64,000 bases of DNA from Paraburkholderia guartelaensis (GCF_004353905.1 NZ_SMOD01000005.1:186001-250000); one strand, 5' to 3'; shown: positions 1-9,190, counted from the first letter of the stretch. Notes: a model not told the origin generated them from the sequence alone. A program made the numbers and translations.

Positions 1-63
1 GGCCGCGCGCCGGACTCGAAGCTCAAGGTCGTGACGGGCATGCGTCCGGTGTTGCCGCAGTAA
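1..63 (+). CDS. C-terminal end of an unidentified protein (partial)
   Basis: The first 63 bases read as 20 codons and a TAA stop in frame 1. Nearly every codon ends in G or C, which is the codon use of the real genes here, so this is very likely the end of a gene that starts before the window. The visible tail ends GMRPVLPQ. That is too short to assign a family, although a periplasmic adaptor subunit of an efflux pump would be compatible with it. Confidence 0.6.
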   Translation, partial: GRAPDSKLKVVTGMRPVLPQ

Positions 64-93
64 AAGTGCGGGCATATCCGGCGCGAGACGCCT

Positions 94-155
94 CGCGGCA
101 TGGAATAATGCCGCGCAAAGGCATGGGACGGGAGTGCGTTGCACTCACTCCCGTC
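94..155 (+). terminator. two tandem hairpins after the first gene
   Basis: Two perfect stems follow the stop at 63: an 8-bp stem (94-101 with 108-115) and a 10-bp stem (127-136 with 146-155). Neither is followed by a clear T run, so this is a terminator-like or mRNA-stabilising structure. It also sits in the leader of the CopD gene. Confidence 0.45.
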
Positions 156-196
156 GACACACCGCCGATAATGACACGTTACGAGGGAAATCAAGC

Positions 197-655
197 ATGG
201 GCCACGCGATCGCAGTCGCGCTCTTTCTGCATTTGCTGGGGGTCGCCGTCTGGGTGGGCGGCATGATCTTCGCGCACTTCTGTCTGCGCCCGGCGCTCGA
301 AGACCTCTCGCCGCAACTGCGCCTGCCGCTCATCGAATCGGTGTTCGGCCGCTTCTTCAACTGGGTGGGCGTCTCGGTCATCGTGATCTTGCTGACCGGC
401 GGCTTTCTGCTCATGCAGTTCGGCGGCGAGCATGCCACGTGGCAGCTGCATGCCATGGCGGGCCTCGGCGTGCTGATGATGCTGATCTTCGGCCACATCC
501 GCTTCGCGGTGTTCCCGCGCATTCGCCGCGCCGTGCAGGCGCAGAAGTGGCCCGACGGCGCGCGCGCCGTGGGCACCGTGCGCCGGCTCGTCGTCATCAA
601 TCTCGTGCTGGGTATCGTGACGATCGGCGTCGCGGTGCTCGCGCGCGGGTTCTGA
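197..655 (+). CDS. CopD-family integral membrane protein
   Basis: A 152-residue protein with four hydrophobic segments. Helix 1 contains the LLGVAVWVGGM signature and is followed by a conserved FxLRP-like turn, as in the CopD domain of copper-resistance membrane proteins. Related small proteins in this family lie in the inner membrane and are linked to copper or haem handling; the exact role is not proven. ATG 197 is chosen because GAGGG lies about 9 bases upstream and helix 1 starts directly after it. The longer frame from 134 adds non-hydrophobic, GC-noise residues. It converges on the LysR gene with a 39-bp gap. Confidence 0.85.
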   Translation: MGHAIAVALFLHLLGVAVWVGGMIFAHFCLRPALEDLSPQLRLPLIESVFGRFFNWVGVSVIVILLTGGFLLMQFGGEHATWQLHAMAGLGVLMMLIFGHIRFAVFPRIRRAVQAQKWPDGARAVGTVRRLVVINLVLGIVTIGVAVLARGF

Positions 656-694
656 TCGGTTCTCCTGCAACGTTCGCGGTCCGCGCCTGACGCA

Positions 695-1645
695 CTACAG
701 GCGCTCCGCGAGCGCATGGCGCTGCATGCAGCGCTCCATCGCGTCGAAGAACGCTTCTTCGGCCGCATTGCGCTTGCGTTCGCGATGCCACAGCAAGTGG
801 ATATCGACGTCCACGAGCCCTTCCTCCGGCGGCAGCCGCCACAGGCGCTGGCGCGCCAGATCGTCCCGCACCGTATGCTCGGGCAGGCAGCCAATGCCGT
901 AGCCCGCAAAGATCAGCCGCCGCACCTCGTCCAGACTCGGTGACGACGCCACGATCCGCCCCGTGAAGCCGCGCTGGTCGCGAAACACCGTGAGCGGCGA
1001 CAGGCTATCGCCGAGCTGGTCGCTCGTGAAGGAGACGAAGTTCTCCGCGAGCAGGTCGTCCATCGTCAACTGGGAAAGCCCGAAGAGCCGGTGATGCCGG
1101 CCGCAGAACATCGCATAGCGCTGACGCAGAAAGCAGCGCATGTCCAGCTTGTCGATGGGTGTGCGGCACAGGCTCAAGCCCGCCGTCGCGGTTTTTTGCA
1201 GCAGCGACGAGATGATGTCCGAGGAGCGCATCACTTCGATCTGCAGGTCGATGCGCGGATAGGCCGTGTGGAATTCCGCGAGAAATTCGTCGTACACGCG
1301 CGACTCGATGCGGCTCACCGTGAGCAGGCGGATCGAGCCGGTGATGTCGGCAGTGCGCTCGTCTAGCCCGGTTTCGAGCTGGGAAATCGTGCCGTAGATG
1401 TCGCTCGCAATGCGATAGACCTCTTCGCCCGCCTCGGTCGGCACGAACTGCGCGCCGCGGCGCTCGATGAGCTTGCGGCCGAGCGCGTCTTCGAGGCGCT
1501 TGAGCGCCTGGCTCACGGCCGGCTGCGTGACATAGAGCCGGGCGGCGGCGCGGCTCAGGCTGCGCTCCTGCATGATCGCGAGATAGGTGCGCAGCAGGTT
1601 CCAGTCGAGACGGTCGTTGAGAAAGCGGGTGGTGTCGGCGCGCAT
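695..1645 (-). CDS. LysR-family transcriptional regulator
   Basis: A 316-residue LysR-type regulator. The N-terminal winged helix-turn-helix (about residues 12-75) carries the family signature, with SLSRAAARLYVTQPAVSQAL and LEDALGRKLIERR. The periplasmic-binding-like effector domain follows to the C terminus. ATG 1645 has a GGGAG Shine-Dalgarno; upstream in-frame Mets run into the AT-rich promoter. It is divergent from the MHS transporter operon, and the 150-bp gap holds a 13-nt-arm inverted repeat typical of a LysR site. It is therefore inferred to sense the substrate of the operon at 1796-5477. Confidence 0.93.
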   Translation of the reverse strand: MRADTTRFLNDRLDWNLLRTYLAIMQERSLSRAAARLYVTQPAVSQALKRLEDALGRKLIERRGAQFVPTEAGEEVYRIASDIYGTISQLETGLDERTADITGSIRLLTVSRIESRVYDEFLAEFHTAYPRIDLQIEVMRSSDIISSLLQKTATAGLSLCRTPIDKLDMRCFLRQRYAMFCGRHHRLFGLSQLTMDDLLAENFVSFTSDQLGDSLSPLTVFRDQRGFTGRIVASSPSLDEVRRLIFAGYGIGCLPEHTVRDDLARQRLWRLPPEEGLVDVDIHLLWHRERKRNAAEEAFFDAMERCMQRHALAERL

Positions 1646-1678
1646 GGGCGGTCTCCCGGCGCGGTGGTGCGCCAAGGT

Positions 1679-1724
1679 ATTAGTTAAATTTATGCACAGA
1701 ATAATAACGCGAAATTTGACTAAT
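1679..1724. promoter_or_regulatory. LysR operator: inverted repeat between divergent genes
   Basis: ATTAGTTAAATTT (1679-1691) and AAATTTGACTAAT (1712-1724) are inverted copies with one mismatch, separated by 20 bases. The AT-rich block stands out in a GC-rich region. A T-N11-A LysR core fits inside. The right arm overlaps the putative -35 box of the transporter operon, the usual place for LysR activation. Confidence 0.7.
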
Positions 1725-1744
1725 GAATTGTGGCTGGCGATAAA
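1716..1744 (+). promoter_or_regulatory. putative sigma-70 promoter of the MHS operon
   Basis: TTGACT (1716-1721), a 17-base spacer and GATAAA (1739-1744) match -35/-10 spacing. Position and strand fit transcription of the gene at 1796. The -35 lies in the right arm of the inverted repeat. Confidence 0.5.
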
Positions 1745-1795
1745 GCGTGCATGCATCACAAACACATCTCACACGCGCCTGAAGGAGACCGACGC

Positions 1796-3115
1796 ATGGC
1801 CAACCCACAACCCAGCACCCGGCAACCGGTGCGCGCCGCCGCCGCGGCGTTCATCGGCACGATGATCGAGTGGTACGACTTCTACATTTACGCCACGGCC
1901 GCCGCGCTCGTGTTCGGCGAGCTGTATTTCCCATCTGAAGACCGCTTCGTGAGCACGATGGCGTCGTTCGCTACCTTTGCCGTCGGGTTCTTCGCGCGTC
2001 CGCTCGGCGGCCTGATCTTCGGCCACCTCGGCGACCGCATCGGCCGCAAAAAAGCGCTCATGACCACGCTGATGATGATGGGCGTCGCGACCGTCTGCGT
2101 CGGCCTGCTGCCGTCGTATGCGAGCGTGGGGATGCTCGCGCCGGTGCTGCTCGTGCTGCTGCGTGTGGTGCAGGGCATCGCTGTCGGCGGCGAGTGGGGC
2201 GGTGCGGTGCTGATGGCGGGCGAGCACGCGCCCGAAGGCCGCCGCACGTTCTTCGCCTCGTTTGCGCAACTGGGTTCGCCCGCCGGCCTGATTCTTTCAC
2301 TGCTCGCGTTCCGCTCGGTCACGTCGCTCGACAAGGCCGACTTTCTCTCGTGGGGCTGGCGTCTGCCGTTCCTCGTATCGGCGGTGCTGCTCGTGGTCGG
2401 CATCATGATCCGCCTTGGCGTGAACGAGTCGCCCGAGTTCGAGAAGCTCAAGGACCAGCGCCGCACGCTCAAGCTGCCCGTCGCCGAAGTGTTCCGCTCG
2501 GCGTGGGGCCTCGTGCTGCTGTGCATCGGCGCGAACACCATCGGCATTGCGGGCGTGTATTTCACCAACACGTTCATGATCGCCTACACCACGCAGTACG
2601 TCGGCATCACGCGCTCGCTGATTCTCGACTGTCTGTTCGCGGTCGCGATCATCCAGTTTCTCGTGCAGCCGCTCGCTGCGTGGCTCGCCGAACGCATGGG
2701 CGGCGCGCGCTTCCTCAAGTGCGCGGCGCTCGCTGCGATGCTCTCGCCGTATCCGATGTTCGTGCTCGTGCAAAGCGGCAAGGTCGTGCCGATGGTGATC
2801 GGCATCGCGATCGCCGTGGTCTGCATGGCGAGCTTCTACTCGGTGATCGCAGGCTTCGTTTCCGGCGTGTTCCCCACGCGCGTGCGCTACTCCGCGATTT
2901 CGCTCTCTTACCAGGTGTGCGGCGCGATCGCGGGCGGCCTCACCCCGCTCGTCGGCACGTGGCTCGCGCATCGCTATGTGGGGCAGTGGTGGCCGCTCGC
3001 CGTGTTCTATACGTGTCTCGCGGGCGTTTCGCTGCTGTGCATCGTCGCGCTCGACGCGCGCCGCCACCAGCATGCGCATGACGAGGCCGCAGCCGAGGCG
3101 TTGATCACACGATGA
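1796..3115 (+). CDS. MFS transporter, metabolite:H+ symporter (MHS) type
   Basis: A 439-residue, 12-helix permease. It begins with the MHS hallmark FIGTMIEWYDFYIYATAAAL, and the loop 2-3 motif GHLGDRIGRKKAL is intact. The MHS subfamily (ShiA, ProP, KgtP, CitA) imports carboxylates, betaines or related zwitterions with protons. ATG 1796 has AAGGAG at good spacing. The stop overlaps an ATG of the next frame, so it is probably translated with the amidohydrolase. It is inferred to import the substrate hydrolysed by the next two enzymes; the substrate is unknown. Confidence 0.92.
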   Translation: MANPQPSTRQPVRAAAAAFIGTMIEWYDFYIYATAAALVFGELYFPSEDRFVSTMASFATFAVGFFARPLGGLIFGHLGDRIGRKKALMTTLMMMGVATVCVGLLPSYASVGMLAPVLLVLLRVVQGIAVGGEWGGAVLMAGEHAPEGRRTFFASFAQLGSPAGLILSLLAFRSVTSLDKADFLSWGWRLPFLVSAVLLVVGIMIRLGVNESPEFEKLKDQRRTLKLPVAEVFRSAWGLVLLCIGANTIGIAGVYFTNTFMIAYTTQYVGITRSLILDCLFAVAIIQFLVQPLAAWLAERMGGARFLKCAALAAMLSPYPMFVLVQSGKVVPMVIGIAIAVVCMASFYSVIAGFVSGVFPTRVRYSAISLSYQVCGAIAGGLTPLVGTWLAHRYVGQWWPLAVFYTCLAGVSLLCIVALDARRHQHAHDEAAAEALITR

Positions 3116-3159
3116 CGTTGTGCAGGTGTTCGAATAGTTCGACTGAAATGGATGGACCG

Positions 3160-4431
3160 ATGAAAGACCTTTTGCAGATCGACGGCCCGCGCCTGTGGGC
3201 GAGCCTCATGGAGATGGCGCGCATTGGCGCGACGGCGGGCGGCGGCGTGCGCCGCCTCGCGCTCACCGAAGAAGACCGGCGCGGGCGCGAGTTGTTCGCG
3301 CGCTGGTGCCGCGAGGCGGGCATGACGGTGTGGACCGACGAAGTGGGGAACCTGTTCGCGCGCCGCGAAGGCGACGATGCACAAGCTGCGCCGGTGCTGA
3401 TGGGCAGCCATCTCGACACGCAGCCCGAAGGCGGCCGCTTCGACGGCGTCTACGGCGTGCTCGCCGCGCTCGAAGTCGTGCGCGCGCTCAATGACGCCGG
3501 TGCATGCACCGGGAAGCCCATCGAGATCTGCTCGTGGACCAACGAAGAGGGCGCGCGCTTCACGCCGGCGATGCTGGGCTCGGCGGTGTTCGCGGGCGCG
3601 ATGACGCTGGCGGACGCACTCTCGCGCACGGATGCCGACGGCGTGACGCTCGCCGCGGCGCTCGACACATGCGGCGCGCGCGGCACGCGTGCCGTGCAAG
3701 GCGTAGCCGTTGACGCCTATTTCGAAGCCCATATCGAGCAGGGGCCGATTCTGGAGGCGAACGAGACGACCATCGGCGTCGTGACGGGCGGCCAGGCGAT
3801 CCGCTGGTTCGACGTGAACGTAACGGGCGTCGCCGCCCACGCGGGCACGACGCCGATGCGTTATCGCAAGGATGCGTGGTTCGGCGCGGCGCAGATGTCG
3901 CTCGACATCGAACGCACGATGGCGCGCTATGCACCGCTCGGTCTCGTGACGATCGGCCAGGCGCAGATCGCGAACTCGTCGCGCAACACGATCGCGGCGA
4001 ACCTGACGTTCACGGTCGATCTGCGCCATCCCGACGATGCGCAGCTCGACGCGATGGAGCGGGACTTGCGCGCGCTATGCGCGGACGTGGCCGCACAGCG
4101 CGGTCTCGGCGTGCAGATCGCGCACTGCTGGACTAGCCCCGCCACGCCGTTCGACGAGCAGTGTGTCGAACTCGTCGCGCAGGCAACGGCGCGCTTCGGT
4201 TATCCACACGAGCGTATCGTGAGCGGTGCGGGCCACGACGCGATCCACCTCGCGCGCTACTGTCCGACCGCGATGGTGTTCATTCCCTGTGTGGACGGCC
4301 TGTCGCACAACGAAGCCGAGGACGCGTTGCCGGAAGACGTCACCGCTGGCGCGAACGTACTGCTGAACGCCGTCGCAGTGCGCGCGGGTGTACGCCTGGC
4401 CGCTGAAGTGGAAAACGCGGCCGACGCGTAA
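3160..4431 (+). CDS. M20-family Zn-dependent amidohydrolase (hydantoinase/carbamoylase type)
   Basis: About 423 residues. Metal and catalytic motifs of the M20 N-carbamoyl-amino-acid hydrolase/allantoate amidohydrolase group are present: GSHLDT (His84, Asp86), GGRFDG (Asp95), WTNEEGARF (Glu129/Glu130), AHIEQGP, and GVAAHAGTTPM in the dimerisation domain. Such enzymes cut N-carbamoyl or N-acyl amino compounds in the cytosol. Start choice is uncertain: ATG 3160 (weak GGA upstream), ATG 3148, or ATG 3112 overlapping the transporter stop. The gene lies between the transporter and the deacetylase in one operon. The true substrate cannot be read from the sequence. Confidence 0.9.
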   Translation: MKDLLQIDGPRLWASLMEMARIGATAGGGVRRLALTEEDRRGRELFARWCREAGMTVWTDEVGNLFARREGDDAQAAPVLMGSHLDTQPEGGRFDGVYGVLAALEVVRALNDAGACTGKPIEICSWTNEEGARFTPAMLGSAVFAGAMTLADALSRTDADGVTLAAALDTCGARGTRAVQGVAVDAYFEAHIEQGPILEANETTIGVVTGGQAIRWFDVNVTGVAAHAGTTPMRYRKDAWFGAAQMSLDIERTMARYAPLGLVTIGQAQIANSSRNTIAANLTFTVDLRHPDDAQLDAMERDLRALCADVAAQRGLGVQIAHCWTSPATPFDEQCVELVAQATARFGYPHERIVSGAGHDAIHLARYCPTAMVFIPCVDGLSHNEAEDALPEDVTAGANVLLNAVAVRAGVRLAAEVENAADA

Positions 4432-4454
4432 AAGAAATAGAAGGAGAACTGAGC

Positions 4455-5477
4455 ATGAAAACCTGGTTTCACCCCGATCAGCTGCTGCACCATCCGCGCG
4501 CCTATTTCTCACGCGGCCAGTTGCGCGAGCCGCAGGAAGTGCCGCAGCGCGCCGAGCATCTCGTTGACGCGGCGCGCTCGCTTGGCTTCGACGTGCAGGC
4601 GCCCGCCGACTTCGGCACTGCGCCGATTGCCGCCGTGCACGACATGAACTATCTGCGCTTTCTCGAGGAAGCGCACGCCGAATGGAAGCGCGTGCCCGAA
4701 GATTGGGGCGAAGAGGTGATGTCGAACATCTACGTGCGCGAGCCGAATCCGCTGCGCGGCGTGCTCGCGCAGGCGGCGCGCTATCTCGCGGACGGCAGTT
4801 GCCCCATTGGCGCGAACACGTGGCGTGCGGCCTACTGGTCGGCGCAAAGCGCGCTGGCGGCCGCCGCATGCGTGAACGAAGGCGCGCGCGAGTCGTACGC
4901 GCTCTCGCGTCCGCCCGGCCACCATGCCCGCGCGGACGCGGCGGGCGGCTTCTGCTATCTGAACAACGCGGCCATCGCGGCGCAGTCGCTGCGCAACCGC
5001 TTCGAGCGCGTGGCGATCCTCGACACCGACATGCACCACGGCCAGGGCGTCCAGGAGATCTTCTACGGCCGCAGCGACGTGCTCTATGTCTCGATCCACG
5101 GCGATCCGACCAACTTCTATCCCGTGGTCGCGGGCTACGAGGACGAGCGCGGCAACGGTGCAGGCGAGGGCTACAACGTCAATCTGCCGATGCCGCATGG
5201 CGCATCGGAAGCCGACTTCTTCGAGCGCGTGGAATCGGCGCTGCGCGTGCTCGAGCGCTTCGAGCCCGACGCGTTCGTGCTTGCGCTGGGCTTCGACATC
5301 TACAAGGACGATCCGCAGTCGAAGGTCGCCGTGACCACCGAAGGCTTCGGGCGGCTCGGCACGGCGATCGGCGCGCTCGGCCTGCCTTCGGTGATCGTGC
5401 AGGAAGGCGGCTACCACCTCGAGAGCCTCGAAGACAACGCGCGCGCGTTCTTCAGTGGTTTTACGGGAGCGCGCTGA
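4455..5477 (+). CDS. acetylpolyamine amidohydrolase-like class II deacetylase
   Basis: A 340-residue histone-deacetylase-fold enzyme, the same length as Mycoplana acetylpolyamine amidohydrolase. Catalytic His156-His157 (PPGHHA), Zn ligands in DTDMHH (Asp192, His194) and GFDIYKDD, and the late Tyr in EGGYH are all visible. The PGHHA loop and a long N-terminal region match the polyamine deacetylase branch rather than AcuC. It has an AAGGAG ribosome site 23 bases after the M20 gene. Working with the M20 hydrolase, it suggests breakdown of an acylated amine or polyamine derivative; this is inference. Confidence 0.9.
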   Translation: MKTWFHPDQLLHHPRAYFSRGQLREPQEVPQRAEHLVDAARSLGFDVQAPADFGTAPIAAVHDMNYLRFLEEAHAEWKRVPEDWGEEVMSNIYVREPNPLRGVLAQAARYLADGSCPIGANTWRAAYWSAQSALAAAACVNEGARESYALSRPPGHHARADAAGGFCYLNNAAIAAQSLRNRFERVAILDTDMHHGQGVQEIFYGRSDVLYVSIHGDPTNFYPVVAGYEDERGNGAGEGYNVNLPMPHGASEADFFERVESALRVLERFEPDAFVLALGFDIYKDDPQSKVAVTTEGFGRLGTAIGALGLPSVIVQEGGYHLESLEDNARAFFSGFTGAR

Positions 5478-5497
5478 TCAGCGCGTGAACGGCCGCT

Positions 5498-6703
5498 TCA
5501 GGCCAAGAGCAGCCACGCCCCGCACGCGAGTCCTACCGTCGCGTAGACCGCGTAGGCGGGGAGCTTGAGCTTGCCGAAGCACATCGCCGAGAAGACGGCC
5601 GTGAGCAGATACGAGAAGTGCAGTGGCACGTGCCGCGCGATATGCCAGACGGCGATCGCAAGGAACGCGGTGGTCGCGGCGCGCAACACGCGCATGGCGT
5701 GCTCGAAGCGCGGGTTCGCCTTCATGCGGTGCAGGTGCCGCCGCGCGAGCACGACAAGGCAGCCCGACGGCACGAATAGCGCGAGCGTGGCGACGAGCGC
5801 GCCGACCCAGCCATCCACGAGATAGCCGAAAAAGGGCACCACGTTCAGGAGTGGCCCAGGCGATAGCGGCGAGAGCGTGAACGCCAGCGTGAAGTCGTCG
5901 TTGGTGATGCCGACTGCGGGCGTGACGAACAGCGTTTTCAACACGGGCAGCGCCGAAAAGCCGCCACCGAACAGCGTCATGCCTGCGCCCGCGAGACGCG
6001 GCCAGAGCAGCGCCGAGTCGAGCCGATGCGGCAATGGCAGCGCGAACACGACGATCAGCGCGGCCAGCGCGGCGAGCAACTTCACGTCGCGCCGCGTCAC
6101 GCGCAAGTCGAGGCGCTGCGAAGGCACGGGGCTCGCAAGCCAGCCCGCGGCAAACGCGGCGAGCAGAATCGCCACGTAGGCCGCGCCGCTCGCCGCGAGC
6201 GCGAGGGCCGCGCAGGCCGCAATCGCCACGCCCCATTCGAGCGGGCCGCGCACGAGCGCCCGCGTTTGCCGATACCAGGTCACGCCAATCAGCATGGCGA
6301 GTACCACGCTGAAATGGTCGAGCAGCGTGCGCGAGGCGACCGCATGCACGAACGGCGTGCGGTAGAAAATGGCGAACAGCGTCATCAGCGCGAAGAAGGG
6401 CAGCACGCTCGCGACGCCCGCGACCCAGGCGCCCGCGCGTCCGCGCAACGCGTGGCCGAGTTGCACCGCGACGTTGCAGCCCACCGGCCCCGGCACCATC
6501 CAGGCGAGTGCTACCAGATCAGAGAATGCGGTTTGCGTGAGACGCGCTTCGCGCTCCACATAGTGCTGCTCCAGTTGCGCCATGAGCGCGAGGCCGCCCC
6601 ATGAGACCGCGGACACGGTCAGCACGACGCGAAAGAGCGTCAGGAGCGGTTCATGATGGTCGCGGATTGGCGCCGCGATCGCTTCGTCGGTGCGGGTTTG
6701 CAT
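5498..6703 (-). CDS. chromate-transporter (CHR) family membrane protein
   Basis: A 401-residue protein of the two-domain (long-chain) CHR family. Each half is a set of hydrophobic helices; the first carries the conserved SWGGLALMAQLE and MVPGPVGCNVAVQLG motifs and the second LFGGGFSALPVL and LSPGPLLNV. Known members (ChrA) export chromate in exchange for another ion; no chrB or other resistance genes are nearby, so the substrate is uncertain. It converges on the deacetylase with a 20-bp gap. No strong ribosome site precedes ATG 6703. Confidence 0.88.
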   Translation of the reverse strand: MQTRTDEAIAAPIRDHHEPLLTLFRVVLTVSAVSWGGLALMAQLEQHYVEREARLTQTAFSDLVALAWMVPGPVGCNVAVQLGHALRGRAGAWVAGVASVLPFFALMTLFAIFYRTPFVHAVASRTLLDHFSVVLAMLIGVTWYRQTRALVRGPLEWGVAIAACAALALAASGAAYVAILLAAFAAGWLASPVPSQRLDLRVTRRDVKLLAALAALIVVFALPLPHRLDSALLWPRLAGAGMTLFGGGFSALPVLKTLFVTPAVGITNDDFTLAFTLSPLSPGPLLNVVPFFGYLVDGWVGALVATLALFVPSGCLVVLARRHLHRMKANPRFEHAMRVLRAATTAFLAIAVWHIARHVPLHFSYLLTAVFSAMCFGKLKLPAYAVYATVGLACGAWLLLA

Positions 6704-6814
6704 GGCTGCATCATGCGTGCGAAGGTCCGTGCGGGTCTGTGCGCGAAGGCACGCGGTTCGCGCAACTCATTGGAATACGCGTGGACAATGCGCAACCCGC
6801 GCGCACGCCTCGCG

Positions 6815-9190
6815 TCAGCGCGATTGCGGCGCGTCGCTCAGGCGCTCGTTGCGGCGATCTTCACGCGCGGCTTGCGTGCCCGCGGGCTGCGTCGCGCTGC
6901 ATACGCCGAAGCGCTCGATCAGCGCGGCCACGCCTTCCACGGGTACGGGGCGCGAGAACAGGAATCCCTGCGCCTCGATCGGGCCGAGCGCGGAGAGCCA
7001 CGCGATCTGCTCTTCGGTCTCGGTGCCCTCGACGACCACCGTGAGCCCGAGCGAGCGCGCGAGATTGACGATCGCCGAGACCATGACGCACACACTGCGG
7101 TCGGCGGGGATGGCTTGCACGAACGAGCGGTCGACCTTGAGCGTGTCGACGGCGAAGCGGTTCAGGTAGGAGAGCGACGAATAGCCGGTGCCGAAGTCGT
7201 CGAGCGCGACGCGCACACCAAGGCGCTTCAACGCGAAGATCTTCTCCGAAACGAGTTCCGGATACTCCATCATCGCGGTTTCGGTGATCTCGAGTTCGAG
7301 CCGGTGCGCGGCAATGCCGGTTTCCTCGATTGCGCGCGCCACAGTCTCGTAAAGGTCGCCGCGCCAGAACTGCACCGCCGAGATGTTGATGGCGAGCGTG
7401 AGCGACTCGTAGCCCTGCTGCTGCCACTGCGCGAGCTGTGCGCACGCGGTGCGGATCACGAAGTCGCCTACGGGCACGATGAGGCCCGTGGATTCGGCCA
7501 CGGGAATGAATTCGCCCGCAGGAATGAGCCCGTATTGCGGATGGTTCCAGCGCACGAGCGCCTCGAAGCCCGTGATGCAGCGCCGGCGCAGATCGATCTT
7601 CGGCTGGTAGGCGAGAAAGAGCTGGTCCTCGGCGAGCGCGACGCGCAACTGCTGCTCCCACTTCATCAGGTGGTCGGCGCGGTGGGCGAGCTGCGGCGAG
7701 TAGAAGCGAAAGCAGTTGCGTCCCGCCTCCTTCGCGGCGTACATCGCGAGGTCAGCCTTCTTGAGCAGATCGATTTCGCTTTCGTGCGCGACCGCGAAGA
7801 GCGCGATGCCCGTGCTCGCGTGCAGCACGAAGGCGCTGCCGCGCACGTCGAACGGATGCGTGAACGCGGCGTTGGTGGCTTCGGCGAGCGCGATGGCGCG
7901 TTTTTCGATGTCGTCGCCCTTCACGATCACCACGAACTCGTCGCCGCCGATGCGCGCGAGCGTGCCCGCGCCGCCCACGGCGTCGGCGAGGCGCGCGGCG
8001 CTCATCTGCAGCACGATGTCGCCGGCGTTGTGGCCGAGCGTGTCGTTGACCGTCTTGAAGTTGTCGAGGTCGATGAAGAGGATGGCGAGCCGCCCGAGGT
8101 TGCCCGGCTGCGAGACTTCATGGCGCAAACGCTGCAGCGTGGCGTAGCGGTTGGGCAGGCCCGTGAGCAGGTCATACTGCACGAGTTGCGACATCTCGCG
8201 CTCGCGCCCGAGCAGCTTGCCGATCAGTCCCGTGGCCACGGCGAAGAACGAGAGCATGGCGAGCGAGATGAACGTCGCCATCATCAGGTAGACGTCGCGC
8301 GTGTGGTTGTAGTCGGCGAATTCCTCGGACTGCGAGAGACCGACCAGCACGGCGAGCGGATAGCCGTCGATATGGCGGTACGAGACGATGCGCGTGACGT
8401 GATCGATCGGGTCGACGTAGGTGCCCGACACATGCTCGGAAATCGGATACACGCCGCTCGCGGAGAACGTGCCGTTCGCGCGCTCGGCGCTGCCCGTGCG
8501 GCGCGCGAGCACGGCGCCGTTGTCCGAGATCACCGCGATCACGCCGTCGCGGCCGATCGCGGCGTTGTTGTAGAAGTCGCTCGTGAAGTAGCTCGGGTCC
8601 TCAGAAACCACGACGACGCCCGCGAACGAGCCGTCCGGGTGATTGAGGCGGCGCGTCATCTGCAGGGTCCAGTGGCCGGACACGCGGCCGAGCACCGGCT
8701 TGCTGATATAGAGCTGGTCGTCGTTCTCGTGCTCGTGCACCTTGAAGTGCTCGCGGTCCGAGAGGTCGATGGGCTTCGGATTCGGTTCGGCCGTGTTGGC
8801 GACCAGCGTGCCGTGCTCGTCGATGATCGACACCTGCACGAGCGAGTCGCTCTGCACCACGCCCTTTTCGACCGTGCTCGCGAGATCGAAGCGGCCCGGC
8901 GACTTTTCGAACTCGTACTTCACGAAGCGCGTGATCTGGTCGACCTGGTGGATCGCCTTGACGGTGTGCTGTTCGAGCGCCGCCGAGAGGATCGCCGCGG
9001 AGGCCGTGGCCTCGCGCATGGTCGCTTCTTTCTCGACCGACAGACGCGTGAAGATGACCGCCCACAGCAGCACGAGCACCAGCACGCCGAGCAGCGGAAT
9101 GGCGAGCAATGCGCGCGGACGCGTGTATGCCGGGCCAGGCGCGTTGCGCAGGCTCGAATCGCGCGAGAACGGTCCCCGGGTGGTGCTCAT
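6815..9190 (-). CDS. membrane-bound GGDEF-EAL cyclic-di-GMP protein
   Basis: 791 residues. Helix 1 is near residues 28-50, then comes an extracytoplasmic sensor of about 270 residues (Cache/PAS-like), then helix 2, then GGDEF and EAL domains. The diguanylate cyclase signature is intact (ARIGGDEFVVIV). The phosphodiesterase motifs EALVRW, ELEITET, DDFGTGYSS, LKVDRSF and VVEGTE are also kept, so both activities are possible. It signals from the inner membrane and probably affects biofilm or motility. It stands alone on its strand with no clear operon partner. The ribosome site before ATG 9190 is weak. Confidence 0.93.
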   Translation of the reverse strand: MSTTRGPFSRDSSLRNAPGPAYTRPRALLAIPLLGVLVLVLLWAVIFTRLSVEKEATMREATASAAILSAALEQHTVKAIHQVDQITRFVKYEFEKSPGRFDLASTVEKGVVQSDSLVQVSIIDEHGTLVANTAEPNPKPIDLSDREHFKVHEHENDDQLYISKPVLGRVSGHWTLQMTRRLNHPDGSFAGVVVVSEDPSYFTSDFYNNAAIGRDGVIAVISDNGAVLARRTGSAERANGTFSASGVYPISEHVSGTYVDPIDHVTRIVSYRHIDGYPLAVLVGLSQSEEFADYNHTRDVYLMMATFISLAMLSFFAVATGLIGKLLGREREMSQLVQYDLLTGLPNRYATLQRLRHEVSQPGNLGRLAILFIDLDNFKTVNDTLGHNAGDIVLQMSAARLADAVGGAGTLARIGGDEFVVIVKGDDIEKRAIALAEATNAAFTHPFDVRGSAFVLHASTGIALFAVAHESEIDLLKKADLAMYAAKEAGRNCFRFYSPQLAHRADHLMKWEQQLRVALAEDQLFLAYQPKIDLRRRCITGFEALVRWNHPQYGLIPAGEFIPVAESTGLIVPVGDFVIRTACAQLAQWQQQGYESLTLAINISAVQFWRGDLYETVARAIEETGIAAHRLELEITETAMMEYPELVSEKIFALKRLGVRVALDDFGTGYSSLSYLNRFAVDTLKVDRSFVQAIPADRSVCVMVSAIVNLARSLGLTVVVEGTETEEQIAWLSALGPIEAQGFLFSRPVPVEGVAALIERFGVCSATQPAGTQAAREDRRNERLSDAPQSR

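Noticed and set aside
5498..6703. A chromate-resistance island
   Set aside because: Only a single CHR transporter gene is present, without chrB, other metal genes or mobility genes.
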